A stretch of DNA of 58,195 nucleotides from Oscillospiraceae bacterium. GTDB taxonomy: Bacteria; Bacillota; Clostridia; Oscillospirales; CAG-272. Of the stretch, positions 17,080 to 25,282 are shown in pieces; within the stretch, counting starts at the first letter, position 1; every line of letters begins with the position of its first letter. The stretch lies in the NCBI GenBank assembly GCA_015063485.1, contig SVUA01000009.1, positions 1 through 58,195 on the forward strand, read 5' to 3'. The translations under genes and the position numbers were made by a program. Under the pieces are notes generated by a model. It did not search any database and was not told where the DNA came from. It saw nothing but the letters and a program-made list of their open reading frames with translations.

Positions 17080-17159
17080 ATCTCACAACGGATTAGCAGT
17101 TAACGGTCCGCAAAGACGGACAAGCTTTGCAGAGCGTTAAGTGCTAAACCCTGTGAGAT
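17080..17159 (+). promoter_or_regulatory. Long stem-loop in the pnp leader, candidate processing/autoregulation site
   Basis: Four nested helices stack: ATCTCACA/TGTGAGAT (17080-17087 with 17152-17159), TTAGCA/TGCTAA (17093-17098 with 17142-17147), TTAACG/CGTTAA (17100-17105 with 17135-17140) and an apical GTCCG/CGGAC (17106-17110 with 17117-17121). The whole element lies 27 bases before the pnp start. In E. coli an RNase III stem-loop at this place lets PNPase control its own mRNA; a similar role is inferred. Confidence 0.65.
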
Positions 17160-17186
17160 AAAATAAATTTTTACAGGAGGACTATT

Positions 17187-19298
17187 ATGTCTCAGATCAG
17201 CACCCCCATTGAATTCAAGAACTACAAAAAGTTCAGCTACACCTTTGCGGGCAGACCTCTCGTTATTGAAACGGGTAAGATGGCAGGCCTTGCAAACGGC
17301 TCTATCCTTATCCGCTACGGCGAGACCGTTCTTCTTTGCTGCGCTACCGCGTCCGCAAAGCCCCGTGACGGTATCGACTTCCTTCCCCTCTCAGTCGACT
17401 ACGAGGAGAGAATGTACGCAGCGGGAAAGATCCCCGGAGGTTACCTCAAGCGCGAGGGTAAGCCTTCCGAAAAGGCTATCCTCACCTCCCGTGTTATCGA
17501 CCGTCCTATCCGTCCCCTCTTCCCCAAGGATCTCCGTAATGACGTCGCTCTTACCTTGACAGTTATGTCGGTAGACCCCGATTGCTCGCCCGAGATCACC
17601 GCTATGATCGGCGCATCGACCGCTCTCGCTATCTCCGATATTCCGTGGAACGGACCTATCGGCGGCGTATTTATGGGACTTGTTGACGGTAAGCTCGTCG
17701 TTAACCCCACCGAAGAAGAGCAGAAGAAGAGCGATCTTCAACTCACCGTTGCGGCTTCTATGCAGAAGGTCGTTATGATCGAGGCGGGAGCTAACGAAGT
17801 TGACGACGACACTATGTTTGAAGCTATCATGGTAGCTCACAAGGAGATCAAGGATCTTCTTGAGTTCATCAACGCTATCATCGACGAGATCGGTAAGCCC
17901 AAGTTTGCTTATCCCTCTTGCGAGCTTGACCACGATATGTTCGACAAGGTATTCGCATTCTGCGAGAAGGACATGATGGAAGCTCTCGACACCGACGACA
18001 AGAATATCCGTGACGAAAAGGTAGTTCCGATAACCGATGCTATCATAGAAAAGTTCAGTGAAGAATACCCCGAAATAAGCGGAATGATGGACGAGCTTAT
18101 CTACAAGATCCAGAAGAAGATCGTTCGCCGTTGGTTGCTCGTTGACAAGAAGCGTGTTGACGGAAGAAGAATGGATCAGATCAGACCTCTCGGAAGCGAG
18201 GTCGGCATTCTTCCCAGAACTCACGGTTCGGGTCTCTTTACAAGAGGACAGACTCAGGTCCTTACAGTCGCGACACTCGGTATGCTTTCCGAAGCGCAGA
18301 TGCTCGACGGAATCGACAACGAGACCGAAAAGAGATATATGCACCACTACAACATGCCCGGCTTCTCCACGGGTGAAGCAAAGGCTACAAGAAGCCCCGG
18401 ACGCCGCGAGATCGGTCACGGAGCACTCGCAGAGCGTTCTCTCGTTCCCGTTCTTCCCTCTCCCGAGGAGTTCCCCTATGCTATCCGCCTCGTTTCCGAC
18501 GTAGTTTCCTCTAACGGTTCTACCTCGCAGGGCTCTGTTTGCGGTTCTACCCTCGCTCTTATGGACGCGGGAGTTCCGATCAAAGCTCCCGTTGCAGGTA
18601 TCTCCTGCGGACTTATCACCGCAGAGGACGGAAGCTGGGATACGATGCTTGACATTCAGGGACTTGAGGACTTCTACGGAGACATGGACTTCAAGGTTGC
18701 GGGTACTCACAAGGGTATCACTTCCATTCAGATGGACCTTAAGATAGACGGTCTTACGCCCGAAATAATCAAGGCTGCATTCGAGCAGACTCACAAGGGC
18801 AGAGATTATATCATCGACGAGGTTATCCTCAAGGCTATTCCCGCGCCGAGAGCAGAAGTCTCCAAATACGCTCCCAAGATGACTTCCTTCAAGATAGACC
18901 CCGATAAGATCCGCGAGGTTATCGGTAAGGGCGGCTCTGTAATCCAGAAGATCGTCGCCGAGTCGGGCGCAAAGGTCGACATTGAAGACGATGGAACTAT
19001 CTGCATAGCTTCCGCTAACGGCGAGAACGCCGCAAAAGCAAAGGCTATGATCGACGCTATCGTATTCGAGCCCGAGGTTGGAGCAGTTTACACGGGTAAG
19101 GTAACCGGCATCAAGGAGTTCGGTTGCTTTGTTGAGTACGCTCCCGGTAAGGAAGGAATGGTCCACATCTCCAAGATCGCGCCCAAGCGCATCGAGAAGG
19201 TAGAGGACGTTCTCAAGCTTGGCGACACCGTTAAGGTCAAGTATATGGGTCTTGACAAAAAGGGCCGTATGGACTTCTCCATCAAGGACGCAGAATAA
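17187..19298 (+). CDS. pnp: Polyribonucleotide nucleotidyltransferase (PNPase)
   Basis: 703 residues, full length. It degrades RNA 3' to 5' by phosphorolysis as a homotrimer. Two RNase PH-like domains (about 15-230 and 310-540) flank a helical linker; the second contains GSGLFTRGQTQ and the Asp-containing QMDLKIDG region. A KH domain (FKIDPDKIREVIGKGG) and an S1 domain (GAVYTGKV...FGCFVEYAPGKEGMVHISKI) follow. A GGAGG site precedes the ATG. Codons are biased to C-ending forms compared with neighbours, as expected for a highly expressed gene. Confidence 0.98.
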   Translation: MSQISTPIEFKNYKKFSYTFAGRPLVIETGKMAGLANGSILIRYGETVLLCCATASAKPRDGIDFLPLSVDYEERMYAAGKIPGGYLKREGKPSEKAILTSRVIDRPIRPLFPKDLRNDVALTLTVMSVDPDCSPEITAMIGASTALAISDIPWNGPIGGVFMGLVDGKLVVNPTEEEQKKSDLQLTVAASMQKVVMIEAGANEVDDDTMFEAIMVAHKEIKDLLEFINAIIDEIGKPKFAYPSCELDHDMFDKVFAFCEKDMMEALDTDDKNIRDEKVVPITDAIIEKFSEEYPEISGMMDELIYKIQKKIVRRWLLVDKKRVDGRRMDQIRPLGSEVGILPRTHGSGLFTRGQTQVLTVATLGMLSEAQMLDGIDNETEKRYMHHYNMPGFSTGEAKATRSPGRREIGHGALAERSLVPVLPSPEEFPYAIRLVSDVVSSNGSTSQGSVCGSTLALMDAGVPIKAPVAGISCGLITAEDGSWDTMLDIQGLEDFYGDMDFKVAGTHKGITSIQMDLKIDGLTPEIIKAAFEQTHKGRDYIIDEVILKAIPAPRAEVSKYAPKMTSFKIDPDKIREVIGKGGSVIQKIVAESGAKVDIEDDGTICIASANGENAAKAKAMIDAIVFEPEVGAVYTGKVTGIKEFGCFVEYAPGKEGMVHISKIAPKRIEKVEDVLKLGDTVKVKYMGLDKKGRMDFSIKDAE

Positions 19299-19311
19299 TT
19301 AAAAACAATAT

Positions 19312-19334
19312 CCTCGGCGGAAACACCGCCGAGG
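19312..19334 (+). other. GC-rich stem-loop after pnp without a T run
   Basis: CCTCGGCGG (19312-19320) pairs perfectly with CCGCCGAGG (19326-19334). On the plus strand it is followed by an A-rich tract, so it is not a classical terminator; a 3'-end protecting or processing hairpin is possible. Confidence 0.6.
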
Positions 19335-19370
19335 TAAAACAAAAAAATACATAATGGAGGAATATCTCGC

Positions 19371-20327
19371 ATGAATAATTTTTTTGCTTGGATAAATAGC
19401 GGAACTGCCGCTCAGCAGAACAAAAAACGTTTTGCCTGCTACATGATAGCCGTTGTCGCGGCTCTGCTCGTAATAAGCCTTTTGACGCTTGCGGTCATAG
19501 GTATCGTAAACGCCGTTAAAAAAGGTAATAACCCCAATGAAGAAGGAACGGTTGACCCCAACCGCGGATTCGTGACCACTACGTTTGCTCAAAATCAGCT
19601 TCACAAGGGAGACCTTTTGATAGTTGACGAGCTTCACCCCTATATTGCCGAGGCTAACGCTGACGTTACGACTAAAAAATTCAGCGAAGGACGCAGCAAA
19701 ATAGATGACAAAAACATTTACTTTGCTTCCAACCAATATTTTGATGTGAACGCTGACGCTATGGACGCTCTTGATAAAATGATAGTTGACTTCTACAACA
19801 CCGCCAAAGGCAAAGACGGAAATCTTTATAAGGATAGCAATATCTATATTTCAAACATTGAGTACGGCAACACCTTTGAGTTTAAGTACTACGCTACTAT
19901 AAATGGTGAAAACGGCGCAGAAGCTACGACATATGCAAAGATAAGTGAGAACGAAAAGTACGAGTGGATATTCAATAACGCTTACAAGTACGGCTTCGTC
20001 CAGCTCTACTCCGCTCCCGAAGCAAGCACCGCAGAGGGTGCAGAAACAGCCGAGGATATGACGCATATCTTCCGTTACGTCGGAAAGGTACACGCACAGC
20101 TTATGAAGGATAAAAAGTGTGCGACCTTGGCTGATTATATCGAGCTTTTGAAGTCCACCAATTTCAAGAAAACTTTAGGTGCTACCGTTGATAAGATCTC
20201 TTACAAGGTATATTATATCCCGCAGTCAGAAACGCCCATGATCCCCGAAAAGTATAAGGATTCTTATACTGTCAGCGGTAACAATATGGACGGTTATATC
20301 GTAACCTATTCTACAACCAATAAATAA
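19371..20327 (+). CDS. Membrane-anchored VanY/M15B-like protein, catalytic residues apparently lost
   Basis: 318 residues: cytoplasmic start, one membrane helix at 23-45, and an extracellular domain. Residues 76-92 (NQ-HKGDLLIVDELHPY) and 197-260 (Y-WIFNNAYKYGF...FRYVGKVHAQ-M...TLADYIELLK) follow the D-alanyl-D-alanine carboxypeptidase M15B pattern. The zinc-binding S-x-H-x-x-G-x-A-x-D segment is replaced (SNIEYGNTFEFKYYATI), and the E-P-W-H motif before RYVG reads MTHIF. If the alignment is right, this is a non-catalytic relative that may still bind peptidoglycan stems. Similarity is inferred by eye; a wholly different family is possible. Confidence 0.6.
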   Translation: MNNFFAWINSGTAAQQNKKRFACYMIAVVAALLVISLLTLAVIGIVNAVKKGNNPNEEGTVDPNRGFVTTTFAQNQLHKGDLLIVDELHPYIAEANADVTTKKFSEGRSKIDDKNIYFASNQYFDVNADAMDALDKMIVDFYNTAKGKDGNLYKDSNIYISNIEYGNTFEFKYYATINGENGAEATTYAKISENEKYEWIFNNAYKYGFVQLYSAPEASTAEGAETAEDMTHIFRYVGKVHAQLMKDKKCATLADYIELLKSTNFKKTLGATVDKISYKVYYIPQSETPMIPEKYKDSYTVSGNNMDGYIVTYSTTNK

Positions 20328-20330
20328 GCA

Positions 20331-20365
20331 AAGCTCCGCTATCAAGTGATAGCGGAGCTTTTTTT
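20331..20365 (+). terminator. Strong terminator after the VanY-like gene
   Basis: A 14-bp perfect stem (20331-20344 with 20347-20360) is followed by a run of T. Confidence 0.92.
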
Positions 20366-20422
20366 CGGAATAAATTCAGCCGCGAGTGTGAATCCTAAAA
20401 TAAACACTTTCGGAGGCAAAAA

Positions 20423-21526
20423 ATGAAAAAAGCAAAAATTTCGGATATACTTACAGTTTTTATTTCATTAGCGATAATTTTTACATTCGGTATCGCTATA
20501 CTCATAAAGCCACCAAAAAGCTTTTCCGAAACCGAAAATAGAGTGCTCGCGCAGTTTCCGAAAGCCAATACCGATAATATAATGAACGGAAAATTCTTCT
20601 CGCGCCTCGGTGATTTTTATTCCGACCAATTCCCTTTTCGAGAAAGATTTACCACCCTAAAGGCTAACTCCGAGCGTTTTCTTTTAAAGCAAGAAAACAA
20701 CGGCATAATTTTCGGAAAGGACGGATATCTTATCGCTCGCGGAGATAGAAACGAAGATATTTTGCACAAAAATCTCGCGTATCTGCAAGAGCTTTCAAAA
20801 AATAACGAGATTTGTATATTCATCGCTCCGAGAGCCATTGACGTATTGTCCGACAAGCTTCCAAAGCTATGCGACGTAAGCATTGAAGAACGAACGAATA
20901 CCGACATCAAAGCTTATTTGCCAAGCTGCATAACTATTTCAAATACGATAAAAAACGCCTCCAAAAACGGTGAATACGTATGGTACAAGACCGACCACCA
21001 TTGGACGACCGACGGAGCGTATCTTGCGTATTCGAGTATTGCCGAAAAGCTTGATATCACGCCTTATTCGATAAATGAATTTTACCGTGTGACCGTGTCC
21101 GACAGCTTTTTAGGCACGTCCTTTTCAAAGTCGGGGATTCACTCGGCAGAGTCCGATTCGATAACGCTCTATCGCTATGACGGTGACTACGAATTTTGCG
21201 TATATAATGAGGAAACAGGAGCAGAAACGAAAGGCTTTTACGACCTCTCAAGGCTCGAAGAAAAGGACAAATATCTCGTCTTTCTGGGCGGAAATTATTC
21301 CCGAATACAGATACGCGCGGAGGACGAATCGCGTCCCACGCTTCTGCTTATCAAGGATAGCTTTGCAAACTCCGTCATTCCCTTTCTTGCTCGGCATTTT
21401 GACCTCGACGTTGTCGACCCACGGTATTTTCGCGGCGATGTTTTTTCTCTTATAAATGAAAGCAATTATGATAAAACTCTCATTTTAATAGGCACGGGAA
21501 CGCTTGAAAGCACGGAGATGCGATGA
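20423..21526 (+). CDS. DHHW family (AlgX/SGNH-like) membrane-anchored protein
   Basis: 367 residues. One N-terminal membrane helix at 9-28 anchors an extracellular domain. The diagnostic YKTDHHWT-DGAY lies at 188-200 and KDSFANS at 311-317. In the AlgX/AlgJ/DltD-like SGNH superfamily the Ser of (G/K)DS and the Asp-His of DHHW form the acyl-transfer site, so it may O-acetylate a wall or exported polysaccharide. A GGAGG site precedes the ATG. No MBOAT partner gene is adjacent, which weakens the assignment of a donor route. Confidence 0.82.
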   Translation: MKKAKISDILTVFISLAIIFTFGIAILIKPPKSFSETENRVLAQFPKANTDNIMNGKFFSRLGDFYSDQFPFRERFTTLKANSERFLLKQENNGIIFGKDGYLIARGDRNEDILHKNLAYLQELSKNNEICIFIAPRAIDVLSDKLPKLCDVSIEERTNTDIKAYLPSCITISNTIKNASKNGEYVWYKTDHHWTTDGAYLAYSSIAEKLDITPYSINEFYRVTVSDSFLGTSFSKSGIHSAESDSITLYRYDGDYEFCVYNEETGAETKGFYDLSRLEEKDKYLVFLGGNYSRIQIRAEDESRPTLLLIKDSFANSVIPFLARHFDLDVVDPRYFRGDVFSLINESNYDKTLILIGTGTLESTEMR

Positions 21527-21540
21527 GGACGCGATGAGGG

Positions 21541-21588
21541 GGACTTTTTGAAGAGTCAATCTTTTAAGATTGACTCTTCAAAAAGTCC
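21541..21588 (+). terminator. Very long perfect hairpin between convergent genes
   Basis: A 23-bp perfect stem (21541-21563 with 21566-21588) with a 2-base loop, 15 bases after the DHHW stop. T tracts lie inside the arms (TTTTT), not after them. It may terminate from either side or be a copy of a dispersed intergenic hairpin. Confidence 0.65.
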
Positions 21589-21637
21589 TCCTCAAACTCC
21601 CCTCAAAAACTTTCAAAAAATAGATTTTGCGGAGTTT

Positions 21638-22903
21638 TTATTCACTAAATTCTCGCTCTATCGTATTTATAAATCCCGTACCCGTATGTATATGATATCC
21701 GCAAGTGAACTCGCCCGTTCCCGATTCACGCTCAACGCCGTCCTTGTCTTTTACAAAGATCGCGTGAGGAGAGGGATTCAGAATGACCACCTTTACGACG
21801 GGGCGCTTTGACATTGAATAAACGTAAGGAAAATAAAATTCTTTTTCCCTATGTTTTTTCTGAAGATCATATATCTGATAAAATTTATTTCTCTCGGCAT
21901 TTATACGAGTGGTAAGTCTTATCCTTTTTTCATCGAGAAAGGTCACGTGCGTAAGGCGTTTCGGAATAGTAAGAAAGCAACCGTAATATATCTTTCTTCC
22001 CGTATCAACGCAAAAGTCCTCTTGCTCCTTGTTGTGTACGAAATACTTTGGAAATCGTCGGTTTATTATAAGCGTATGTCCGTTTTTACGGCATACGCGC
22101 TTTAGCTTCCGCATGAATCTGAATCTCTTATGAAGCAAACGAACAGGCTTGTAAAGAATAAACGACGCAATAATAACGACGATAGCGGTGGAAATAAGAA
22201 CAGGCGCGTAGATAATAGCGGTAACAATTGTAAGTGCCGCCGCAAAAGCAAGAAGCGCGAGAACACTTGTAGCCATTACCTTATAAAAGGTCTCTAATAT
22301 CTTTCGAGGAAGTCCGAATTTGCGAAAAACACCATAAGAACGGTATAGTGGAACATGCTCATAGTCTGTATTCTTTTTTTCTGTATATACATGTCCGAAA
22401 GAACCGTCATGATTGAGATCTTCTTTATTCTTCTCTCTTTTTCTTGTTCCCAAACATGCTCCTGCAAAACAAGAGAGCGCATAAGCTGTATCAAATATAG
22501 TACACGTCAAGAAAATATGATAAATGGTTATTGCATCAATATATAAATTTGCTATATGTATGGTAAAATATTTAGCACCTACCATTACAAAAGAACTCCC
22601 ACCGGTAATAATACAAATCAACATATGTAATATCGCAGGAATTACGGCAAATAAGAGCTGATAACCAATTTTATATTTAGCATTTTTTTGTTTATATGTT
22701 TCGTCATATGTCATAACGAATATAAGAATCATAGTAAATAAACAGGAAATAAACGATATTAATATTGTTTCAAGCTTTGGATTATCACCTGTAAAAAGTT
22801 TTAAAATATTGAAGGGAATCAAAGCTAAAACAATACCTAACCAAGACGCACCCCAAAATTTCAACAAATTAAAGCATATTTTTTTAATAATGCTACTTTT
22901 CAC
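21638..22903 (-). CDS. Multi-pass membrane protein of unknown function
   Basis: 421 residues. The start is GTG at 22903 with GGAGG 8 bases upstream; the longer frame to 22933 overlaps that site and is rejected. Four to six hydrophobic helices lie at about 10-160. A polar linker with a DLNHDGSFGHVY stretch follows, then two further helices near 205-260. A C-terminal soluble domain of about 160 residues is rich in basic and aromatic residues with R-x-R, KYFVHN, YYGCFLTIPK and CGYHIHTGTGF. I do not recognise a family. Base composition of the 5' half is more AT-rich than neighbours. Confidence 0.75.
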   Translation of the reverse strand: MKSSIIKKICFNLLKFWGASWLGIVLALIPFNILKLFTGDNPKLETILISFISCLFTMILIFVMTYDETYKQKNAKYKIGYQLLFAVIPAILHMLICIITGGSSFVMVGAKYFTIHIANLYIDAITIYHIFLTCTIFDTAYALSCFAGACLGTRKREKNKEDLNHDGSFGHVYTEKKNTDYEHVPLYRSYGVFRKFGLPRKILETFYKVMATSVLALLAFAAALTIVTAIIYAPVLISTAIVVIIASFILYKPVRLLHKRFRFMRKLKRVCRKNGHTLIINRRFPKYFVHNKEQEDFCVDTGRKIYYGCFLTIPKRLTHVTFLDEKRIRLTTRINAERNKFYQIYDLQKKHREKEFYFPYVYSMSKRPVVKVVILNPSPHAIFVKDKDGVERESGTGEFTCGYHIHTGTGFINTIEREFSE

Positions 22904-23196
22904 AAAAATATCCTCCGAATGATATAATAGCACAACAAAACATATTCACTTCGCAAAAAATCAATTTTAGAAGCTTGAAAAACATTATACACGAAATCGA
23001 CAGCAAAGTCAATAGAGCGATTATGGAGATATTCTCTTTTTAATAGAATAAAATTTATTAATCTCGTATTGGTTAATTTTTCAAGATAAAAAAGAAACTG
23101 TTATACATACCAAAATTTCATTTATATGTTCTTGCATATAGATTTTCACACTTTCTAAACACTCTCTTTATATGATAATACAAAAACCTTTATTTG
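22904..23196. other. AT-rich intergenic stretch
   Basis: Almost 300 bases without a supportable gene. It separates two minus-strand membrane protein genes. I see no clear hairpin, consensus promoter or repeat in it. Confidence 0.6.
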
Positions 23197-23760
23197 TCAA
23201 TGCATTATATCCTTTTCAACGTCTTTTTTCGTTATAAGCACAAACAATATTCTTATCAATGTAAAAATTATTCCGAACACTACGGTATTCAGCAACAATC
23301 CAAGGATAGCAGAGCCCGTGACAAGATAGAATCCCGTTTCGGTAATATAAAACTGTTCAAACATGGTAGGATATTGCAGTTCCACTCCGAATATGAGGCA
23401 GAATACAAGAAACGGCAACTGAAAAGCAAAATATATCCCGAGTCTTATCAAATGCTCTTTCAAAAAAGTTGCTTTGAAATATTTTATAGTGGAAAACTCA
23501 TTCGCTCTGACAGTTTCCTTTATTCCCTTTTTATACTCGCTAAATGATGACTCTATCTTTGAATATACTATCGAAAAAATAACAAAGACAGCTATATTAT
23601 AAATAAGTACGGTAAGATTTACCCTTGCTTGCAGTTTATCGTCTATCATTCGCGCCACAGAGCTCGAAAAGATCACTCCGAACAGTATCATTGACATTAA
23701 ATGAAACAATAACAACAAACCAAACCATTTGACCATTTTTCTGAATAGATCGCGATTCAT
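23197..23760 (-). CDS. Four-helix membrane protein of unknown function
   Basis: 187 residues with hydrophobic helices at about 10-33, 47-66, 104-125 and 145-178. The segment between the second and third helices is charged (SFSEYKKGIKETVRAN). An AGGAGG site lies 8 bases before the ATG. A consensus sigma-A promoter and an upstream palindrome control it. No family is recognised. It lies downstream of prs but has its own promoter and a terminator between them. Confidence 0.75.
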   Translation of the reverse strand: MNRDLFRKMVKWFGLLLLFHLMSMILFGVIFSSSVARMIDDKLQARVNLTVLIYNIAVFVIFSIVYSKIESSFSEYKKGIKETVRANEFSTIKYFKATFLKEHLIRLGIYFAFQLPFLVFCLIFGVELQYPTMFEQFYITETGFYLVTGSAILGLLLNTVVFGIIFTLIRILFVLITKKDVEKDIMH

Positions 23761-23802
23761 AAAAAGTCCTCCTAATATTTTAATGAGTAGCTCCTCACTT
23801 AT

Positions 23803-23831
23803 ATAATATCACACGCTTTATAAATTGTCAA
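23803..23831 (-). promoter_or_regulatory. Consensus sigma-A promoter of the four-helix membrane protein gene
   Basis: On the minus strand TTGACA (complement of 23826-23831) and TATTAT (complement of 23803-23808) are 17 bases apart, 43 bases before the start codon. Confidence 0.8.
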
Positions 23832-23844
23832 TAGATTCTAACAA

Positions 23845-23872
23845 TTTTGTTTTAGTAAATACTAAAACAAAA
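23845..23872. promoter_or_regulatory. Palindromic operator-like site
   Basis: TTTTGTTTTAGT (23845-23856) and its exact complement ACTAAAACAAAA (23861-23872) flank a 4-base centre. It lies 13 bases upstream of the -35 of the four-helix membrane protein gene and outside the prs terminator. The size and position fit a dimeric regulator site. Confidence 0.5.
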
Positions 23873-23879
23873 AATGCGT

Positions 23880-23912
23880 ACAAAAAAGAACCGTCCGAAA
23901 ACGGTTCTTTTT
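23880..23912 (-). terminator. Terminator after prs
   Basis: AAGAACCGT/ACGGTTCTT stem around 23885-23911 flanked by A and T runs, directly after the prs stop on the minus strand. Confidence 0.88.
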
Positions 23913-23919
23913 TATTCAA

Positions 23920-25065
23920 TTAGTCCTCAAACTCCATTTTCATCTGCGAAGCCTGTTCCTTCTTATGCTTGTCCATAAGGTTATGGATACGCTTGATAGG
24001 ATTGAGAAGCTCACTTATGGTATCGTCGTGGTTGAGGGTATCGATAATATAAGAAACGTACTTACACATATTTACCTCAACGAACCACTCGCGCTCGTAA
24101 AGATCGGGACGGCGGTAAACGAGGTTCGTATTAAACACGCGGGTGATAGTTCCCTCTGCGTACGCTTTATCAAACTTATCAAGACCGTCGGTGTAAAGAC
24201 CGAAGGAAGCAAACGCGAAGATGCGCTTTGCGCCCTTTTCCTTGAGCTGAAGCGCAACGTCAAGGAGAGATTCGCCAGACGAGATCATATCGTCAACTAT
24301 GATAACGTCCTTGCCGTGAAGGTCTCTTCCAAGGTACTCGTGAGCTTCAATGGGGTTTCTTCCGTTTACAACGATAGAATAGTTACGTCTCTTGTAGAAC
24401 ATACCGATATCGAGTCCAAGAACCGATGAGTAGTACATACAACGGCCCATCGCACCCTCGTCGGGAGAAATAATGACCATATCCTCTTTATCAAGAGAAA
24501 CGTCGGGAACAGCCTTGACAAGAGCCTTTATCATCTGATATGTAGGTCTTACGTCGTCAAAGCCCGAAAGCGGGATTGCATTCTGAATTCTTGCGTCATG
24601 AGCGTCAAAGGTAATAATATTGGTAACACCCATATTGACAAGCTCCTGAAGCATAAGAGCGCAGTCGAGCGATTCTCTGCCCGAGCGTCTATGCTGTCTG
24701 CCCTCGTAAAGCATGGGCATGATAACAGATATTCTGCGAGCCTTACCTGCGTTTGCCGCAATAATTCTCTTAAGATCCGCATAGTGATCGTCAGGGCTCA
24801 TAGGAACTTCCTGACCGTACATTTTGTAGGTAACACCGTAGTTGAACATATCGCAGATAATGTAGAGATCGTGTCCTCTGAGCGATTGATGAAGCAGTGC
24901 TTTTGCCTCACCTGTACCAAAGCGAGGACAATCTACCTTTACAAGATAAGATTCCTCTCCGCCGTGGCGACGCCACTCCTTAAGGTAATAATCGACCTGA
25001 GCAGCAAACTGCTCACAGCCTTTCATACCTATAACACTCAATTCCGCAAACTGTGATTCCCTCAT
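23920..25065 (-). CDS. prs: Ribose-phosphate pyrophosphokinase, long form
   Basis: 381 residues, about 65 more than typical class I enzymes. It makes PRPP from ribose 5-phosphate and ATP for nucleotide, His and Trp synthesis. Signatures: KDVIIVDDMISSGES (PRPP loop), FDAHDARIQNAIP (metal/ribose site), FYKRRNYSIVVNG (flexible ATP loop with catalytic basic residues) and MPMLYEGRQHRR. Extra length is at the N-terminus (about 30 residues), in the flexible loop and in the C-terminal tail. The longest frame starts within GGAGGGG; the ATG at 25065 is spaced 8 bases from it. A TTGGCA/TATAAT promoter precedes it. Confidence 0.93.
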   Translation of the reverse strand: MRESQFAELSVIGMKGCEQFAAQVDYYLKEWRRHGGEESYLVKVDCPRFGTGEAKALLHQSLRGHDLYIICDMFNYGVTYKMYGQEVPMSPDDHYADLKRIIAANAGKARRISVIMPMLYEGRQHRRSGRESLDCALMLQELVNMGVTNIITFDAHDARIQNAIPLSGFDDVRPTYQMIKALVKAVPDVSLDKEDMVIISPDEGAMGRCMYYSSVLGLDIGMFYKRRNYSIVVNGRNPIEAHEYLGRDLHGKDVIIVDDMISSGESLLDVALQLKEKGAKRIFAFASFGLYTDGLDKFDKAYAEGTITRVFNTNLVYRRPDLYEREWFVEVNMCKYVSYIIDTLNHDDTISELLNPIKRIHNLMDKHKKEQASQMKMEFED

Positions 25066-25127
25066 TCGTCTTCCCCTCCGCAAGTTAATATTAATTTTTG
25101 TTTTTTCGATCTTTGAATGGTATATAT

Positions 25128-25156
25128 ATTATAGCATATATTTCGACATTTGCCAA
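25128..25156 (-). promoter_or_regulatory. Sigma-A promoter of prs
   Basis: TTGGCA (complement of 25151-25156) and TATAAT (complement of 25128-25133), 17-base spacer, minus strand. Confidence 0.75.
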
Positions 25157-25282
25157 GCAATTTTCCAAAATTTCGTTTAAAAATTATCAAAACGTAAGTT
25201 TGCATAAACGAACTCCGTCAATATCGAGCGAAATTTGTCAAATATGCAACTCGAAATACGCAAATAAGCATAAACAGGAGAA

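Noticed and set aside
17391-19166. 591-codon open frame antisense to pnp
   Set aside because: Shadow frame from the C-ending codon bias of pnp; no ribosome binding site, no family motifs.
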